Made by a program: the position numbers and the translations under genes
Notes under the pieces: generated by a model
Told to the model about the DNA's origin: nothing
Databases searched by the model: none
The model's input: the letters and a program-made list of their open reading frames with translations, nothing else
Assembly (NCBI RefSeq): GCF_004118975.1
Contig: NZ_CP035376.1
Span: 1,488,001 to 1,552,000 of the forward strand
Direction of reading: 5' to 3'
Length of the DNA stretch: 64,000 nucleotides
From: Luteimonas sp. YGD11-2
GTDB lineage: Bacteria; Pseudomonadota; Gammaproteobacteria; Xanthomonadales; Xanthomonadaceae
In this document: in pieces, positions 8,130-20,826 of the stretch
Layout of the letters: each line of letters starts with the position of its first letter
Position numbering within the stretch: the stretch's first letter is position 1

Positions 8130-8828
8130 TCAGGCGCCAGTGTCCGGCCCCCTGGAAGTCGCCGGCAGCGGGGTGGTGGATGTGCCAGCAGAGCCTGTCG
8201 TGCCGGCGCCCGTCGGTTTCGCGGCCGCGGTCGATGACGATGAGCTGGCGGCGCCAGGTGCGACTGCAGACGTCGCGGTGCCGCCCGATGCCGAACGGGC
8301 ACCGGTCGCGCCGGACCGGCTGCGGCGTGTGCCCGGGGCGCGCGGCTTGGTGGCGGCGTCGTCGCCGTCGGCCCGGCGTGCCTTCTCGCGGCGTGCTGCG
8401 GCGTCGCGCGCGCGCAGCTCGGCCGTCAACGCCTCGATGCGCGCATTGAGCTCGGTGACATCGCGACGGGTCGGAACGCCCATGCGGGTGAGGGTGCGCT
8501 GCAGACCGCCGTCGAACAGGCGTTCGAGGCGCTCCCAGCCGGCGGTGACCTGTTCCCGGGCGTCATCGATGGTGGACCCGAGACCATCGCGCACATCATC
8601 GGCATGTGGACCGGAATCACCGCGGGCACTGCGGTCGACCTCACGGCCCTCGCGTACCAGGGTTTCGAACAACCGGCCGCCTTCCTCCTGCGCGCGCCCG
8701 AGCGCGCCGAGTCCGGCGAGCCAGATCTGCTGCGCCGATTCGCCGAGGGCGCGCTGGAACGAGGTTTCGGGCGGCGGTGGCGGCGGGGTCGCGGTGCGGG
8801 TGTCGTCGGCTTTCTTGTACGTCGCCAT
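8130..8828 (-). CDS. Phasin family (PHA granule-associated) protein
   Basis: A 232-residue protein. Residues about 20-150 resemble the PhaI/PhaF phasin domain: SAQQIWLAGLGALGRAQEEGGRLFETLVREG, then amphipathic helices and LTRMGVPTRRDVTELNARIEALTAEL with heptad character. The tail is Lys/Arg- then Ala/Ser/Thr/Gly-rich and disordered. Phasins coat polyhydroxyalkanoate granules; no PHA synthase is in the window, so granule binding is inference and a stress or DNA-binding role is possible. The start at 8828 has GGAG 8-9 nt upstream; the frame stays open for another 143 codons without similarity. Confidence 0.82.
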   Translation of the reverse strand: MATYKKADDTRTATPPPPPPETSFQRALGESAQQIWLAGLGALGRAQEEGGRLFETLVREGREVDRSARGDSGPHADDVRDGLGSTIDDAREQVTAGWERLERLFDGGLQRTLTRMGVPTRRDVTELNARIEALTAELRARDAAARREKARRADGDDAATKPRAPGTRRSRSGATGARSASGGTATSAVAPGAASSSSSTAAAKPTGAGTTGSAGTSTTPLPATSRGPDTGA

Positions 8829-8943
8829 GCTGGTCTCCAGCGTCGTGTGACCAGCCGATCGTGTCGTACCCGGCATTAGCGCGGCGTCTAGAGGCGTCGT
8901 CGATGCCCGTATGCCGGCAGGTCCGGTGACGGCATGGGCCGGA

Positions 8944-8964
8944 GGGCGGGGAGGATCCCCGCCC
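8944..8964. terminator. Hairpin after the PHA-system gene
   Basis: A 9-bp perfect stem (GGGCGGGGA/TCCCCGCCC) with a 3-nt loop, 7 nt beyond the stop of the gene at 8972-9250. There is no T run, so it may be an imperfect terminator or an RNA 3'-end stabiliser. Confidence 0.45.
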
Positions 8965-8971
8965 GGGTGCC

Positions 8972-9250
8972 TCAGGCGCTGAATTCCTTTTCCAGCACGC
9001 GGCGGATCTCGGCTTCGATCGGGCCGCGCATCGCCGACAGCAGGAAGCCGAGTCTGGCAGTGACGCGCACCTCGTCGCCGGCCAGCGCGATCGCGCCGTC
9101 GACGCCCGAGCGCTGGAAGTTCAGTACGTCGCCATTCCATGCACAGCGCACGTCGAACTTCTGCGCCAACTTCGCGGAGATCTCCTCGACCGCTGCACGT
9201 GCCTGCGGCAACGGCAGCGAATGGGGATGGCGGATGTCGATATCGGACAT
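8972..9250 (-). CDS. Polyhydroxyalkanoic acid system family protein
   Basis: A 92-residue protein matching the small PHA_gran_rgn-type family: MSDIDIRHPHSLPLPQARAAVEEISAKLAQKFDVRCAWNGD, then FQRSGVDGAIALAGDEVRVTARLGFLLSAMRGPIE and a C-terminal EIRRVLEKEF. The family occurs beside phasins, as here. The exact biochemical role is not known; the fold resembles a small START/SRPBCC-like sheet, which is inference. Start 9250 (MSDID) is preferred over the 10-residue upstream extension because similarity begins there. Confidence 0.85.
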   Translation of the reverse strand: MSDIDIRHPHSLPLPQARAAVEEISAKLAQKFDVRCAWNGDVLNFQRSGVDGAIALAGDEVRVTARLGFLLSAMRGPIEAEIRRVLEKEFSA

Positions 9251-9320
9251 GGTGCACCTGGTGGCAGGACGGGCACCCATTCTGCGTGCAGCCGGAAGCC
9301 GACTCCAGCGATGCGCGTGC

Positions 9321-9326
9321 TAGATT
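9321..9326 (+). promoter_or_regulatory. Candidate leaderless promoter -10 of the FHA gene
   Basis: TAGATT ends 8 nt before the ATG at 9335, so the transcript would begin at or next to the start codon. There is no Shine-Dalgarno sequence between them. Confidence 0.45.
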
Positions 9327-9334
9327 CGCCGCGC

Positions 9335-10126
9335 ATGGAAATCCTCAGACTCCGCTTCGTCGGCGGCGATCAGCCTGACCTGCCGCTCGATGTCGGCATG
9401 CACCGCATCGGCCAGCTTTCCGGCGGCGGCATCGGTCGCATCGAGGGGGGCGATGCCATCGCCCTGTTGTGCGTGGACCGGCGCGGCGTGTGGCTCACGG
9501 TCGGTGAAGGCCGGCGCGGGGTGCATGTCAACGGGCGTCCGGTGCAGCGGCTGGCGATGCTGCGCCGGGGCGACACCCTGCATCTCGAAGGCGCCGAACT
9601 GCGGCTGCTGGGCGGGGCGCCCGTGCGCAGGCCGGGCGTGGGTGAACTGGCCACCGCGGCGGACGCCGCAGCGGGGCTGCACATCGTGCTGCGCGCGATC
9701 GGCGGGCGCCACCACGGGCGCAGCTTCACCCTCGATCGTCCGCGGCTGGTCGGCAGCCACGCCGAGGCCGACATCCATATCGACGACCCGGCATTCGCCG
9801 AGCGCCACGCACGCGTGGAACTGGTCCGCGGGGACGTGCTGCTGCGCGACCTGGGTTCCGCGGATGGCAGCATCGTCAACGGTGAGAGCGTGCGCGACGC
9901 ACTGCTGCAGCCGGGTGACCAGGTGGTCTTCGATGCCTACCACCGCTTCGTGGTCGAGGCGCCGCTGGGCGGCGGATCGCATGCGCCGGCGTTGCCCGAG
10001 GTGGAGCTGCCATCCGACGAGGACGAATCGCCAGGGCGGCGCCCGTGGCCGCTGCCGTGGCTGCTGCTGACGGCGTTGCTGATCGCCGGCCTGCTCAGCC
10101 TGTTGCTGCTCTACGGCGCGGACTGA
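9335..10126 (+). CDS. Double-FHA-domain membrane protein
   Basis: A 263-residue protein. Residues about 110-215 form a clear FHA domain with the phosphothreonine-binding elements GSHAEADIHI, ERHARVELV and LGSADGSIVNGESV. The N-terminal ~90 residues look like a degenerate second FHA fold (GIGRIEG, RGVHVNGRPVQRLAMLRRGDTLHLEG). An acidic linker leads to a C-terminal membrane helix of about 20 residues, so the FHA domains face the cytoplasm. FHA proteins read Thr-phosphorylated partners; no Ser/Thr kinase is nearby, so the partner is unknown. Convergent with msrQ, 22 nt apart. Confidence 0.85.
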   Translation: MEILRLRFVGGDQPDLPLDVGMHRIGQLSGGGIGRIEGGDAIALLCVDRRGVWLTVGEGRRGVHVNGRPVQRLAMLRRGDTLHLEGAELRLLGGAPVRRPGVGELATAADAAAGLHIVLRAIGGRHHGRSFTLDRPRLVGSHAEADIHIDDPAFAERHARVELVRGDVLLRDLGSADGSIVNGESVRDALLQPGDQVVFDAYHRFVVEAPLGGGSHAPALPEVELPSDEDESPGRRPWPLPWLLLTALLIAGLLSLLLLYGAD

Positions 10127-10148
10127 CGGTGCGCGGCGGGGCCGGTGA

Positions 10149-10805
10149 TCAGCCGGCGCGGCGCGCGCGCGCTGCCGGAGGGCGCAGCCTGCGCCACAGC
10201 CTCCAGCCCAGCAGCAGTGCCAGCAGCACCGCGTACAGCAGCGGTTCGCGGATGTCTGACTTCACCACCCACCAGAAGTGCAGCACCGCCAGTGCGGCGA
10301 TCGCATAGATGAGCCGATGCAGGCGCTGCCACGCACCGGCCAGGCGGCGCATCCAGCCACGGGTGGAGGTGATGGCAAGCGGCACCAGCAACAGCCACGC
10401 GAGGAAACCCACGGTGATGAACGGCCGGCGTGCGATCTCGGTGGCGACGCCGGCCCAGTCCATGCGCAGGTCCAGCACCAGCCACGCGGCGAAGTGCAGG
10501 CTGGCATAGAGGAACGCGTACAGCCCCAGCATGCGCCGGAAGCGCAGCAGCTGCGGCTGGCCGGTCAACTGTCTGAGCGGGGTCACCGCCAGGGTCAGCA
10601 GCAGCAGGCGCAGCGCCCACAGCCCGAGCGTGTGTTCGATCATCGCCACGGGGTCGGGGCCCAGCGCGTCGATGTCGGTGCCGGTCTGTACCCGCCACGC
10701 ACGCCATGCCAGCAGCGTGACCGGTGCGAGTGCCAGCGCATGCACGGCGGCCTTGGCGGCGATCAGCCCGCGCGGCGCGGCCCTGCGGTTCGGGGATGCC
10801 GGCAC
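10149..10805 (-). CDS. msrQ: Heme-binding membrane subunit MsrQ
   Basis: A 218-residue inner-membrane protein of the MsrQ/YedZ ferric-reductase-like family with about six helices. Candidate heme-ligand histidines lie in SLHFAAWL, RLHRLIYA and VLHFWW. It passes electrons from the quinone pool or flavin reductase to MsrP for repair of oxidised methionines in the periplasm. It follows msrP by 6 nt on the same strand. Confidence 0.95.
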   Translation of the reverse strand: MPASPNRRAAPRGLIAAKAAVHALALAPVTLLAWRAWRVQTGTDIDALGPDPVAMIEHTLGLWALRLLLLTLAVTPLRQLTGQPQLLRFRRMLGLYAFLYASLHFAAWLVLDLRMDWAGVATEIARRPFITVGFLAWLLLVPLAITSTRGWMRRLAGAWQRLHRLIYAIAALAVLHFWWVVKSDIREPLLYAVLLALLLGWRLWRRLRPPAARARRAG

Positions 10806-10811
10806 GCGCGG

Positions 10812-11798
<987 letters not shown>

Positions 11799-11957
11799 GA
11801 TCCGGCTCCAGTCGGGTGGGGCACCCGGTCGACGGCAGTGTGCGCCCGTGGGTGTTGCATGCGCGCGAACGCGCGTCCTGCCTGCGCAACGCTGCGGCAT
11901 ACTAGGCCACCGGCAGGCGCACAGCCGGCCGGCCTCCCACAGATGGATGTCGCCACC

Positions 11958-13043
11958 ATGTCGCGTGCCTACAACTTCAGCGCCGGCCCGGCCGCGCTGC
12001 CCGAGCCCGTCCTCGAGCGGGCTCGCGAGGAGATGCTCGAATACGGCCACGCCGGCGCATCGATCGTCGAGCTGAGCCATCGCGGCGAGGAATTCATCGA
12101 AGTCGCACGCCGCGCCGAAGCGGACCTGCGGACGCTGGTCGGGATTCCCGACGACTACGCGGTGCTGTTCCTCGGCGGCGGTGCCACCACCCAGCAGGCG
12201 CTGATCGCACTGAACTTCGCCGCTCCGGGGCAGCCTGCCGATTACGTGGTCACCGGCCACTGGGGGCGCACAGCGCTGAAGCAGGTGGCGCCGTACGTCG
12301 ACCTGCGCATCGCCGCCAGCAGCGAGGCCGACGGCTTTCGCAGCATCCCGGAGCGCGCGCAGTGGGCGCTGTCGGCGGATGCGGCCTACGTACACATCAC
12401 CGCCAACGAAACCATCCATGGCGTCGAATTCCGCGAGGTGCCCGACACCGGCGCGGTGCCGCTGTTCGCGGACTTCAGCTCATCGATCGCCTCCGAGCCG
12501 ATCGATGTCGGCCGTTACGGGCTCATCTATGCCGGTGCGCAGAAGAACCTCGGCCCGGTCGGCATCGGTGTCGTGGTGGTCGATCGTGAACTGCTGGCGC
12601 GCGCGGGCCAGCCGCGTGCGGAGATCTTCGACTACCGCGCGCACCTTGCCGCGGAATCCATGCTCAACACGCCGCCCAGCTGGAACTGGTACATGCTCGG
12701 GCTCACCGTGCGCTGGATGCTCGACGAGGGCGGGGTGGAGGAATTCGCCCGTCGCAGCGCCGCGAAGGCGCACGTGCTCTACGCGGCCATCGACGGCTCC
12801 GGCGGTTTCTACCGCAACGACGTCGATGCGGCGGTGCGTTCGCGCATGAACGTACCGTTCTTCCTGCACGACGCCGCGCTGGACGAGGACTTCCTCGCCG
12901 GCGCCCGAGAGGCGGGCCTGATCGGGCTGCGCGGCCATCGCGTGCTCGGCGGCATGCGCGCATCGATCTACAACGCGATGCCGGTTGCCGGCGCGGAGGC
13001 GCTCGCGGCCTACATGCGCGACTTCCAGCAGCGTCGGGGCTGA
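11958..13043 (+). CDS. serC: Phosphoserine aminotransferase SerC
   Basis: A 361-residue PLP enzyme beginning [15 protein letters not shown], the classic SerC N-terminus. The pyridoxal lysine is in [12 protein letters not shown]; other hallmarks are [21 protein letters not shown] and [20 protein letters not shown]. It converts 3-phosphohydroxypyruvate to phosphoserine and also acts in pyridoxal phosphate synthesis. An in-frame ATG 15 nt upstream (11943) is an alternative start. First gene of serC-pheA-aroA; 3 nt separate it from pheA. Confidence 0.97.
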   Translation: MSRAYNFSAGPAALPEPVLERAREEMLEYGHAGASIVELSHRGEEFIEVARRAEADLRTLVGIPDDYAVLFLGGGATTQQALIALNFAAPGQPADYVVTGHWGRTALKQVAPYVDLRIAASSEADGFRSIPERAQWALSADAAYVHITANETIHGVEFREVPDTGAVPLFADFSSSIASEPIDVGRYGLIYAGAQKNLGPVGIGVVVVDRELLARAGQPRAEIFDYRAHLAAESMLNTPPSWNWYMLGLTVRWMLDEGGVEEFARRSAAKAHVLYAAIDGSGGFYRNDVDAAVRSRMNVPFFLHDAALDEDFLAGAREAGLIGLRGHRVLGGMRASIYNAMPVAGAEALAAYMRDFQQRRG

Positions 13044-13046
13044 GCG

Positions 13047-14176
13047 ATGACGATCGACGACAGGCCGCCTGGCATCGGGACGGGCGACGACGCGCCATCG
13101 GCCGTGCCCGACCTTGCCGCGGTGCGCGCGCAGATCGACGGCATCGACCGCGAGATCCAGTCGCTGATCGCCGAGCGTGCGCAGTGGGCACGCCAGGTCG
13201 GCCGCGCCAAGGGCCCGCTGGCCGCCGCGGTGGACTACTACCGGCCCGAGCGCGAAGCCCAGGTGCTGCGCCGAGTGGTGGACCGCAACCAGGGCCCGCT
13301 GTCGGACGAGGTGCTGGTGCGGCTGTTCCGCGAGATCATGTCGGCGTGCCTTGCCCAGCAGGAGCCGCTCAAGGTCGGTTACCTCGGGCCGGAGGGCACC
13401 TTCTCCCAGCAGGCCGTGCACCGGCACTTCGGCCATTCCGCGCGGGGCATTCCGCTGGCGAGCGTGGAGGAGGTGTTCGACGAGGTTGCCAGCGGTACCG
13501 CCGACTTCGGCGTGGTGCCGGTGGAGAATTCAGGGCAGGGCACGATCCAGTCGACCCTGGACCTCTTCCTGACCTCGCCGCTGATGATCTGCGGTGAGGT
13601 CGAGTTGCGGGTGCATCAGTACCTGCTGTCGCGCACCGGCCGCCTCGCGGACATCGAGCGCGTGTACTCGCACGGTCTCTCCCTCGCGCAATGCCGCAAT
13701 TGGTTGCGCCAGCACCTCGCCACCGCCGAGAAGCATCCGGTGGCGAGCAATGCCGAGGGCGTGCGCCGCGCCCGCAATGCCGACGACGCAGCGGCGATCG
13801 CCGGCGAAAACGCCGCCCATGTCTACGGCATGCAGGTGGTGGCCGGCCCGATCGAGGACCGCGACGACAACACCACACGCTTCCTGGTGATCGGCCGCGC
13901 GGCCTTCCCGCCGTCGGGCAATGACCGCACCTCGCTGCTGGTATTCATCCGCGACCAGCCGGGTGCCCTGTATTCGATCCTCGATCCGCTGGCGCGGCGT
14001 GGCATCAGCATGAACCGCATCGAATCGCGCCCGGCCCATGGCGGGCTCTGGCAGTACGCGTTCTTCATCGAGGTGTCGGGACACGCGGAGGAATCACCGC
14101 TGCGCGACGCACTGGACGAACTCAACGCCTTCGCCGGGGACGTGCGGGTGCTGGGGTCGTTCCCGGTGGCGGTGCC

Positions 14177-14180
<4 letters not shown>
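13047..14180 (+). CDS. pheA: Bifunctional chorismate mutase/prephenate dehydratase
   Basis: A 377-residue fusion. The N-terminal AroQ chorismate mutase spans about residues 22-105 (DLAAVRAQIDGIDREIQSLIAER). The prephenate dehydratase domain follows from GYLGPEGTFS to TRFLVIG, with FGVVPVENSGQGT. The C-terminal ACT domain (RDQPGALYSILDPLARRGIS, then IESRP) gives phenylalanine feedback control. It makes phenylpyruvate. The upstream region shows no Phe leader peptide; the gene sits inside an operon with serC and aroA, an arrangement common in gammaproteobacteria. Confidence 0.97.
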
Positions 14181-15529
<1,349 letters not shown>

Positions 15530-15541
15530 AGTCGCGCGTGC

Positions 15542-16114
15542 TCAGCGCTGCGCGGACGCGTTGGCCTCGAGGCGGAAGTCCACCGGCACCTGCACGGTGG
15601 AGGCGATCGGCTCGCCATCGCGCATGGCCGGGGAGAAACGTGCATCGCGTACCGCCGCAAGCGCGGCACGGTCGAGTTCCCGCGAACGGCTGGACTCGAT
15701 GATCTCGATGTCGCCGGTCCGGCCCTCGCTGTCGACGCTGGCGCTCAGCATGACAAGGCCCTCCTCACGTGCCCGCAGGGCGGCGGCCGGGTAGCCGGGG
15801 TCGATCGGGGTCACCGGGCTGGCATCGCGGGTCACGCCGACGGCCGGCGCGGGTGCGGGCTCGGGGCGTGGGCGCTCGCTGGCCGGGGGCGGGGCGGTGC
15901 CGTCGCCGATCTCCGGGCTGGTGCCGATCGGCGTGGGCGGCGCCTCCGGCGCGTTGACGGGGCCGCGCTGGCTGTAGAAGTACCAGCCAACCGCGATCAG
16001 CGCGATCAGCAGGAGGATCCACAGCAGGGGGCTGGAGCTCTTGCGCGGCAGCGACTCGCGCGGCGGCTCGCCAGCGGGTTGGCGGACATCGTCCGTGCGG
16101 CGTGGATCGTTCAT
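15542..16114 (-). CDS. TonB C-terminal domain protein (energy transducer-like)
   Basis: A 190-residue protein. A basic cytoplasmic head leads to one membrane helix (LLWILLLIALIAVGWYF, about residues 30-46), then a Pro/Ala/Glu-rich periplasmic spacer. The C-terminal TonB fold spans about 105-185 (PIDPGYPAAALRAREEGLVMLSASV...GDIEIIESSRSRELDRAALAAV). TonB proteins pass proton-motive energy from ExbB/ExbD to outer-membrane receptors. No exbB/exbD is beside it, and the short spacer could also fit a non-TonB structural role. A second TonB-C gene lies directly upstream. Confidence 0.85.
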   Translation of the reverse strand: MNDPRRTDDVRQPAGEPPRESLPRKSSSPLLWILLLIALIAVGWYFYSQRGPVNAPEAPPTPIGTSPEIGDGTAPPPASERPRPEPAPAPAVGVTRDASPVTPIDPGYPAAALRAREEGLVMLSASVDSEGRTGDIEIIESSRSRELDRAALAAVRDARFSPAMRDGEPIASTVQVPVDFRLEANASAQR

Positions 16115-16191
16115 GGGTGACCCCTGTTCAGGTGGGGCGTCGAGCGTTCCACAGCGGATGTGCGGGCCGCGTTACGGGTGCGCACGCGTAC

Positions 16192-18546
<2,355 letters not shown>

Positions 18547-18616
18547 TCGCGGCCAGTGTTGTGCAATCGGGACGGACGTGATTCGATTGCGCCCATCGTT
18601 CCATCAGGCGTCGCGC

Positions 18617-19609
18617 ATGCAGGACCTCAACGACCTCTACTATTTCGCCGTGGTGGTCGATCACGGCGGTTTCGCTGCGGCCGAACGTGCGCTCGGCATT
18701 CCGAAATCGCGACTGAGCCGGCGCATCAGCCAGCTCGAGAACGAGCTCGGCGTGCGCCTGCTGCAACGGTCCACGCGCCGCTTCGCCGTGACCGACGTCG
18801 GCCAGAGCGTGTACCGCCACGCGCAGTCGATGCTGGCCGAGGCCACCGCCGCACGCGAGGTGGTCGATCGCCTCAGTGCCGAACCGCGGGGGCTGGTGCG
18901 CGTCAGCGTGCCGGTATCGATCGCGCAGCAGTCGATGCCCAAGCTGCTGCCGGACTTCCTCGCCCGCTATCCGCAGGTGCGGGTGCAGCTGCATGTGAAC
19001 AACCGCCGCGTGGACGTCATCAACGAAGGGTTCGACATCGCGGTGCGCGTGCGTTCCAGGCTCGACGACGACGGCAGCCTGGTCATGCGCAGTTTCGGGC
19101 ATATCCAGGAACTGCTGGTCGCCAGCCCGGAGTATCTGAAGCGGGCCGGGCGGCCGCGCGAGCCCGAGGACCTGCGCGAGCACGTCACCATGACGATGGG
19201 CGAGGACGAGGTGAAGCAGCGCTGGGAACTGCACGGCGGCGACGGCCAGGTGCAGCGCATCGAACTGAAGCCGCGGGTGGCGGGTTTCGACTTCCCGATG
19301 CTGATGTCGCTGGCCCGCCAGGGGCTCGGCATCACCATGCTGCCCGAGACCATCTGCGCCGACGCGGTGCGCAGCGGAGAACTCGAAGTGGTGCTGCCCG
19401 ACTGGACGTTGCCGCAGGGCATCGCACATGCGGTGTTTCCGTCGCGTCGTGGCCTGCTGCCAGCGGTGCGGGTGTTCATCGACTACCTCGCCGAACGGCT
19501 GCCACCGCTGCTCGAGGAATCGAGCCTGGACTGCAAGCATCGCGCGAAGACCGGCGAGCCGCGCGCGCGTGGTACATCCGCGCCGGCCACGCATGCGACA
19601 ATATCCTGA
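18617..19609 (+). CDS. LysR-family transcriptional regulator
   Basis: A 330-residue regulator. The N-terminal winged helix-turn-helix (about residues 1-60) reads DLYYFAVVVDHGGFAAAERALGIPKSRLSRRISQLENELGVRLLQRSTR. The effector domain of periplasmic-binding fold follows (about 90-300). The sequence fits the CrgA/YhjC-like branch, which often controls an adjacent divergent gene, but no such gene is adjacent here. Start 18617 (MQDLNDL) is chosen because similarity begins there; a GTG 39 nt upstream is also in frame. The C-terminal about 25 residues are unusual and run up to the tRNA array. Confidence 0.9.
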   Translation: MQDLNDLYYFAVVVDHGGFAAAERALGIPKSRLSRRISQLENELGVRLLQRSTRRFAVTDVGQSVYRHAQSMLAEATAAREVVDRLSAEPRGLVRVSVPVSIAQQSMPKLLPDFLARYPQVRVQLHVNNRRVDVINEGFDIAVRVRSRLDDDGSLVMRSFGHIQELLVASPEYLKRAGRPREPEDLREHVTMTMGEDEVKQRWELHGGDGQVQRIELKPRVAGFDFPMLMSLARQGLGITMLPETICADAVRSGELEVVLPDWTLPQGIAHAVFPSRRGLLPAVRVFIDYLAERLPPLLEESSLDCKHRAKTGEPRARGTSAPATHATIS

Positions 19610-19621
19610 CCGGTACAGTCC

Positions 19622-19724
19622 GGGAAAATGGCCGAGTGGTTGAAGGCACCGGTCTTGACCCGGAGGCCGGAGGCCGGAGGGAACAGCGGCACAGCCGCTG
19701 GTCGAACCGGCAGTGAGCGATATC
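19622..19724 (+). pseudogene. Broken tRNA-Ser-like unit 1
   Basis: A 5' tRNA-Ser half with acceptor segment GGGAAAA, D arm, and anticodon 5' stem CCGGT followed by CTTGA. A 45-nt insert then leads to GAACCGG and the tail CAGTGAGCGATATC. There is no variable arm, T arm or 3' acceptor strand, so it cannot make a normal tRNA. Confidence 0.8.
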
Positions 19725-19832
19725 GGAGAGATGGCCGAGTGGTTCAAGGCAGCGGTCTTGACCCGGAGGCGCAAGCCGGAGGGAACAGTGGCGCAGCCAC
19801 TGGTCAAACCGCCCTGATGGACAGGAAGTTTC
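19725..19832 (+). pseudogene. Broken tRNA-Ser-like unit 2
   Basis: Its first 45 or so nt are nearly identical to the intact tRNA-Ser(UGA): acceptor GGAGAGA and anticodon stem GCGGT. After CTTGA a 44-nt insert interrupts the loop, then AAACCGCC restores the 3' anticodon stem exactly. The sequence then leaves the tRNA (CTGATGGACAGGAAGTTTC). Its insert stem (GTGGC/GCCAC) differs from units 1 and 3 by paired changes. Confidence 0.8.
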
Positions 19833-19935
19833 GGAAGCGTGGCCGAGTGGTTGAAGGCACCGGTCTTGACCCGGAGGCCGGAGGCCGCAGGGAACAGCGG
19901 CACAGCCGCTGGTCAAACCGGCAGTGAGCGATATC
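19833..19935 (+). pseudogene. Broken tRNA-Ser-like unit 3
   Basis: Nearly a copy of unit 1 from the D arm through the tail, but with a different acceptor-like segment (GGAAGCG). The insert has 45 nt and AAACCGG closes the anticodon stem. Variable arm, T arm and CCA are absent. Confidence 0.8.
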
Positions 19936-20025
19936 GGAGAGATGGCCGAGTGGTTTAAGGCAGCGGTCTTGAAAACCGCCGAAGGGTCAAACCTTCCGTG
20001 GGTTCGAATCCCACTCTCTCCGCCA
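19936..20025 (+). tRNA. tRNA-Ser(UGA)
   Basis: An intact 90-nt class II tRNA with encoded CCA. The acceptor stem GGAGAGA/TCTCTCC is perfect, with discriminator G. The D arm contains GCCGAGTGGTTTAAGGC, the anticodon arm is GCGGT-CTTGAAA-ACCGC with anticodon TGA (19970-19972), the long variable arm is GAAGG/CCTTC, and the T arm is GTGGG-TTCGAAT-CCCAC. It reads UCA and other UCN codons. It directly abuts the third broken unit, so all four are probably on one transcript. serS lies about 1.7 kb upstream. Confidence 0.98.
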
Positions 20026-20052
20026 CTCGGGAATACCGGCCACGCCGACGCC

Positions 20053-20081
20053 TTGCGATCCCCCCGCTGCCTCGCTAGCCT
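20053..20081 (+). promoter_or_regulatory. Weak sigma-70-like promoter before the response regulator
   Basis: TTGCGA (20053-20058) and TAGCCT (20076-20081) are spaced by 17 nt, 33 nt before the ATG. Matches are partial (4/6 and 3/6). Confidence 0.3.
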
Positions 20082-20114
20082 CGTGCGCGGGGAAAGCAGA
20101 GGGAGGGGCCAAGG

Positions 20115-20762
20115 ATGACCATCCGTGTCTTTCTGGTAGACGACCATGCGCTTGTCCGTACCGGCATGCGCATGATCCTGGCCAGCGAAGTCGACATCGA
20201 AGTGGTGGGTGAGGCGGAGACCGGCGAGGCCGCGCTGCCGGAGATCCGGCGCCTGACGCCGGACGTGGTGCTGTGCGACCTGCACCTGCCGGGCCTGAGC
20301 GGGCTGGAGGTGACCGAGCGGATCGTGCGCGGCAAATACGGGCCCCGGGTAATCGTGGTGTCGGTGCTCGAGGACGGCCCGATGCCCAAACGTCTGATCG
20401 ATGCTGGCGCGTCCGGCTACGTCGGCAAGGCCGGCGATGCCAGCGAGTTGCTGCGCGCGGTGCGCGTGGTCGCTGCCGGCAAGCGCTATCTGGCCACCAG
20501 CATCGCCCAGAACATGGCGCTGTCCGCGCTGGCCGGCGACGACAGCCCGTTCGACCAGCTGTCCGCGCGTGAACTCGAGATCGCCATGCTGCTGATCCAG
20601 GGCCTGCGGCAGGAGGAAATCGCGCGCCGGCTCAGCCTCAGTGCGAAGACCGTCAACACCCACAAGACGCGGATGTTCGTCAAGCTGCAACTGCAGGACA
20701 CCATCGCGCTGGCGCGTCTCGCCGGCCAGTACGGTCTGGCGGACCCGACGCACGCGCTCTAG
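20115..20762 (+). CDS. NarL/GacA-type response regulator
   Basis: A 215-residue two-domain regulator. The receiver has acidic residues D9-D10, the phospho-acceptor Asp near 54 in VLCDLHLPG, and the conserved Lys in GYVGKAGD. The C-terminal LuxR-type helix-turn-helix (about residues 145-200) reads LSARELEIAMLLIQGLRQEEIARRLSLSAKTVNTHKTRMFVKL. Overall it resembles GacA/UvrY, which activates small regulatory RNAs, but no sensor kinase, uvrC or pgsA lies next to it, so the pathway is inference. A GGAGGGG ribosome binding site precedes ATG 20115; a bidirectional terminator follows. Confidence 0.9.
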   Translation: MTIRVFLVDDHALVRTGMRMILASEVDIEVVGEAETGEAALPEIRRLTPDVVLCDLHLPGLSGLEVTERIVRGKYGPRVIVVSVLEDGPMPKRLIDAGASGYVGKAGDASELLRAVRVVAAGKRYLATSIAQNMALSALAGDDSPFDQLSARELEIAMLLIQGLRQEEIARRLSLSAKTVNTHKTRMFVKLQLQDTIALARLAGQYGLADPTHAL

Positions 20763-20779
20763 CCGATTGGACGGAACGA

Positions 20780-20807
20780 AAAAGGGCGGCCCGAAGGCCG
20801 CCCTTTT
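20780..20807. terminator. Bidirectional terminator between the response regulator and rne
   Basis: An 8-bp perfect stem GGGCGGCC/GGCCGCCC with a CGAA tetraloop, flanked by AAAA on the left and TTTT on the right. It can stop the response-regulator transcript rightwards and rne leftwards. Confidence 0.9.
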
Positions 20808-20826
20808 CGTGTTGCCTTGCCGATGA

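Larger units (their letters stand above)
19622..19935 (+). repeat. Tandem array of three tRNA-Ser-derived units
   Basis: Three head-to-tail units of 103, 108 and 103 nt precede the intact tRNA-Ser. Each starts with a 7-nt acceptor-like segment, TGGCCGAGTGGTT and a D arm, then the 5' anticodon stem and CTTGA. At that point all three carry a 44-45 nt insert beginning CCCGGAGG and ending CTGGTC, after which AAACCG/GAACCG resumes. Variable arm, T arm and CCA are missing. Units 1 and 3 share the same tail (CAGTGAGCGATATC); unit 2 has a different one. The insert can pair GGTCTTGACC with GGTCAAACC and contains a second stem that covaries between units. Confidence 0.9.

Noticed and set aside
19622..19935. 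CRISPR-like array
   Set aside because: The units are about 100 nt, only three, and nearly identical throughout apart from their ends; they align to the neighbouring tRNA-Ser, so they are tRNA-derived repeats and not repeat-spacer units.
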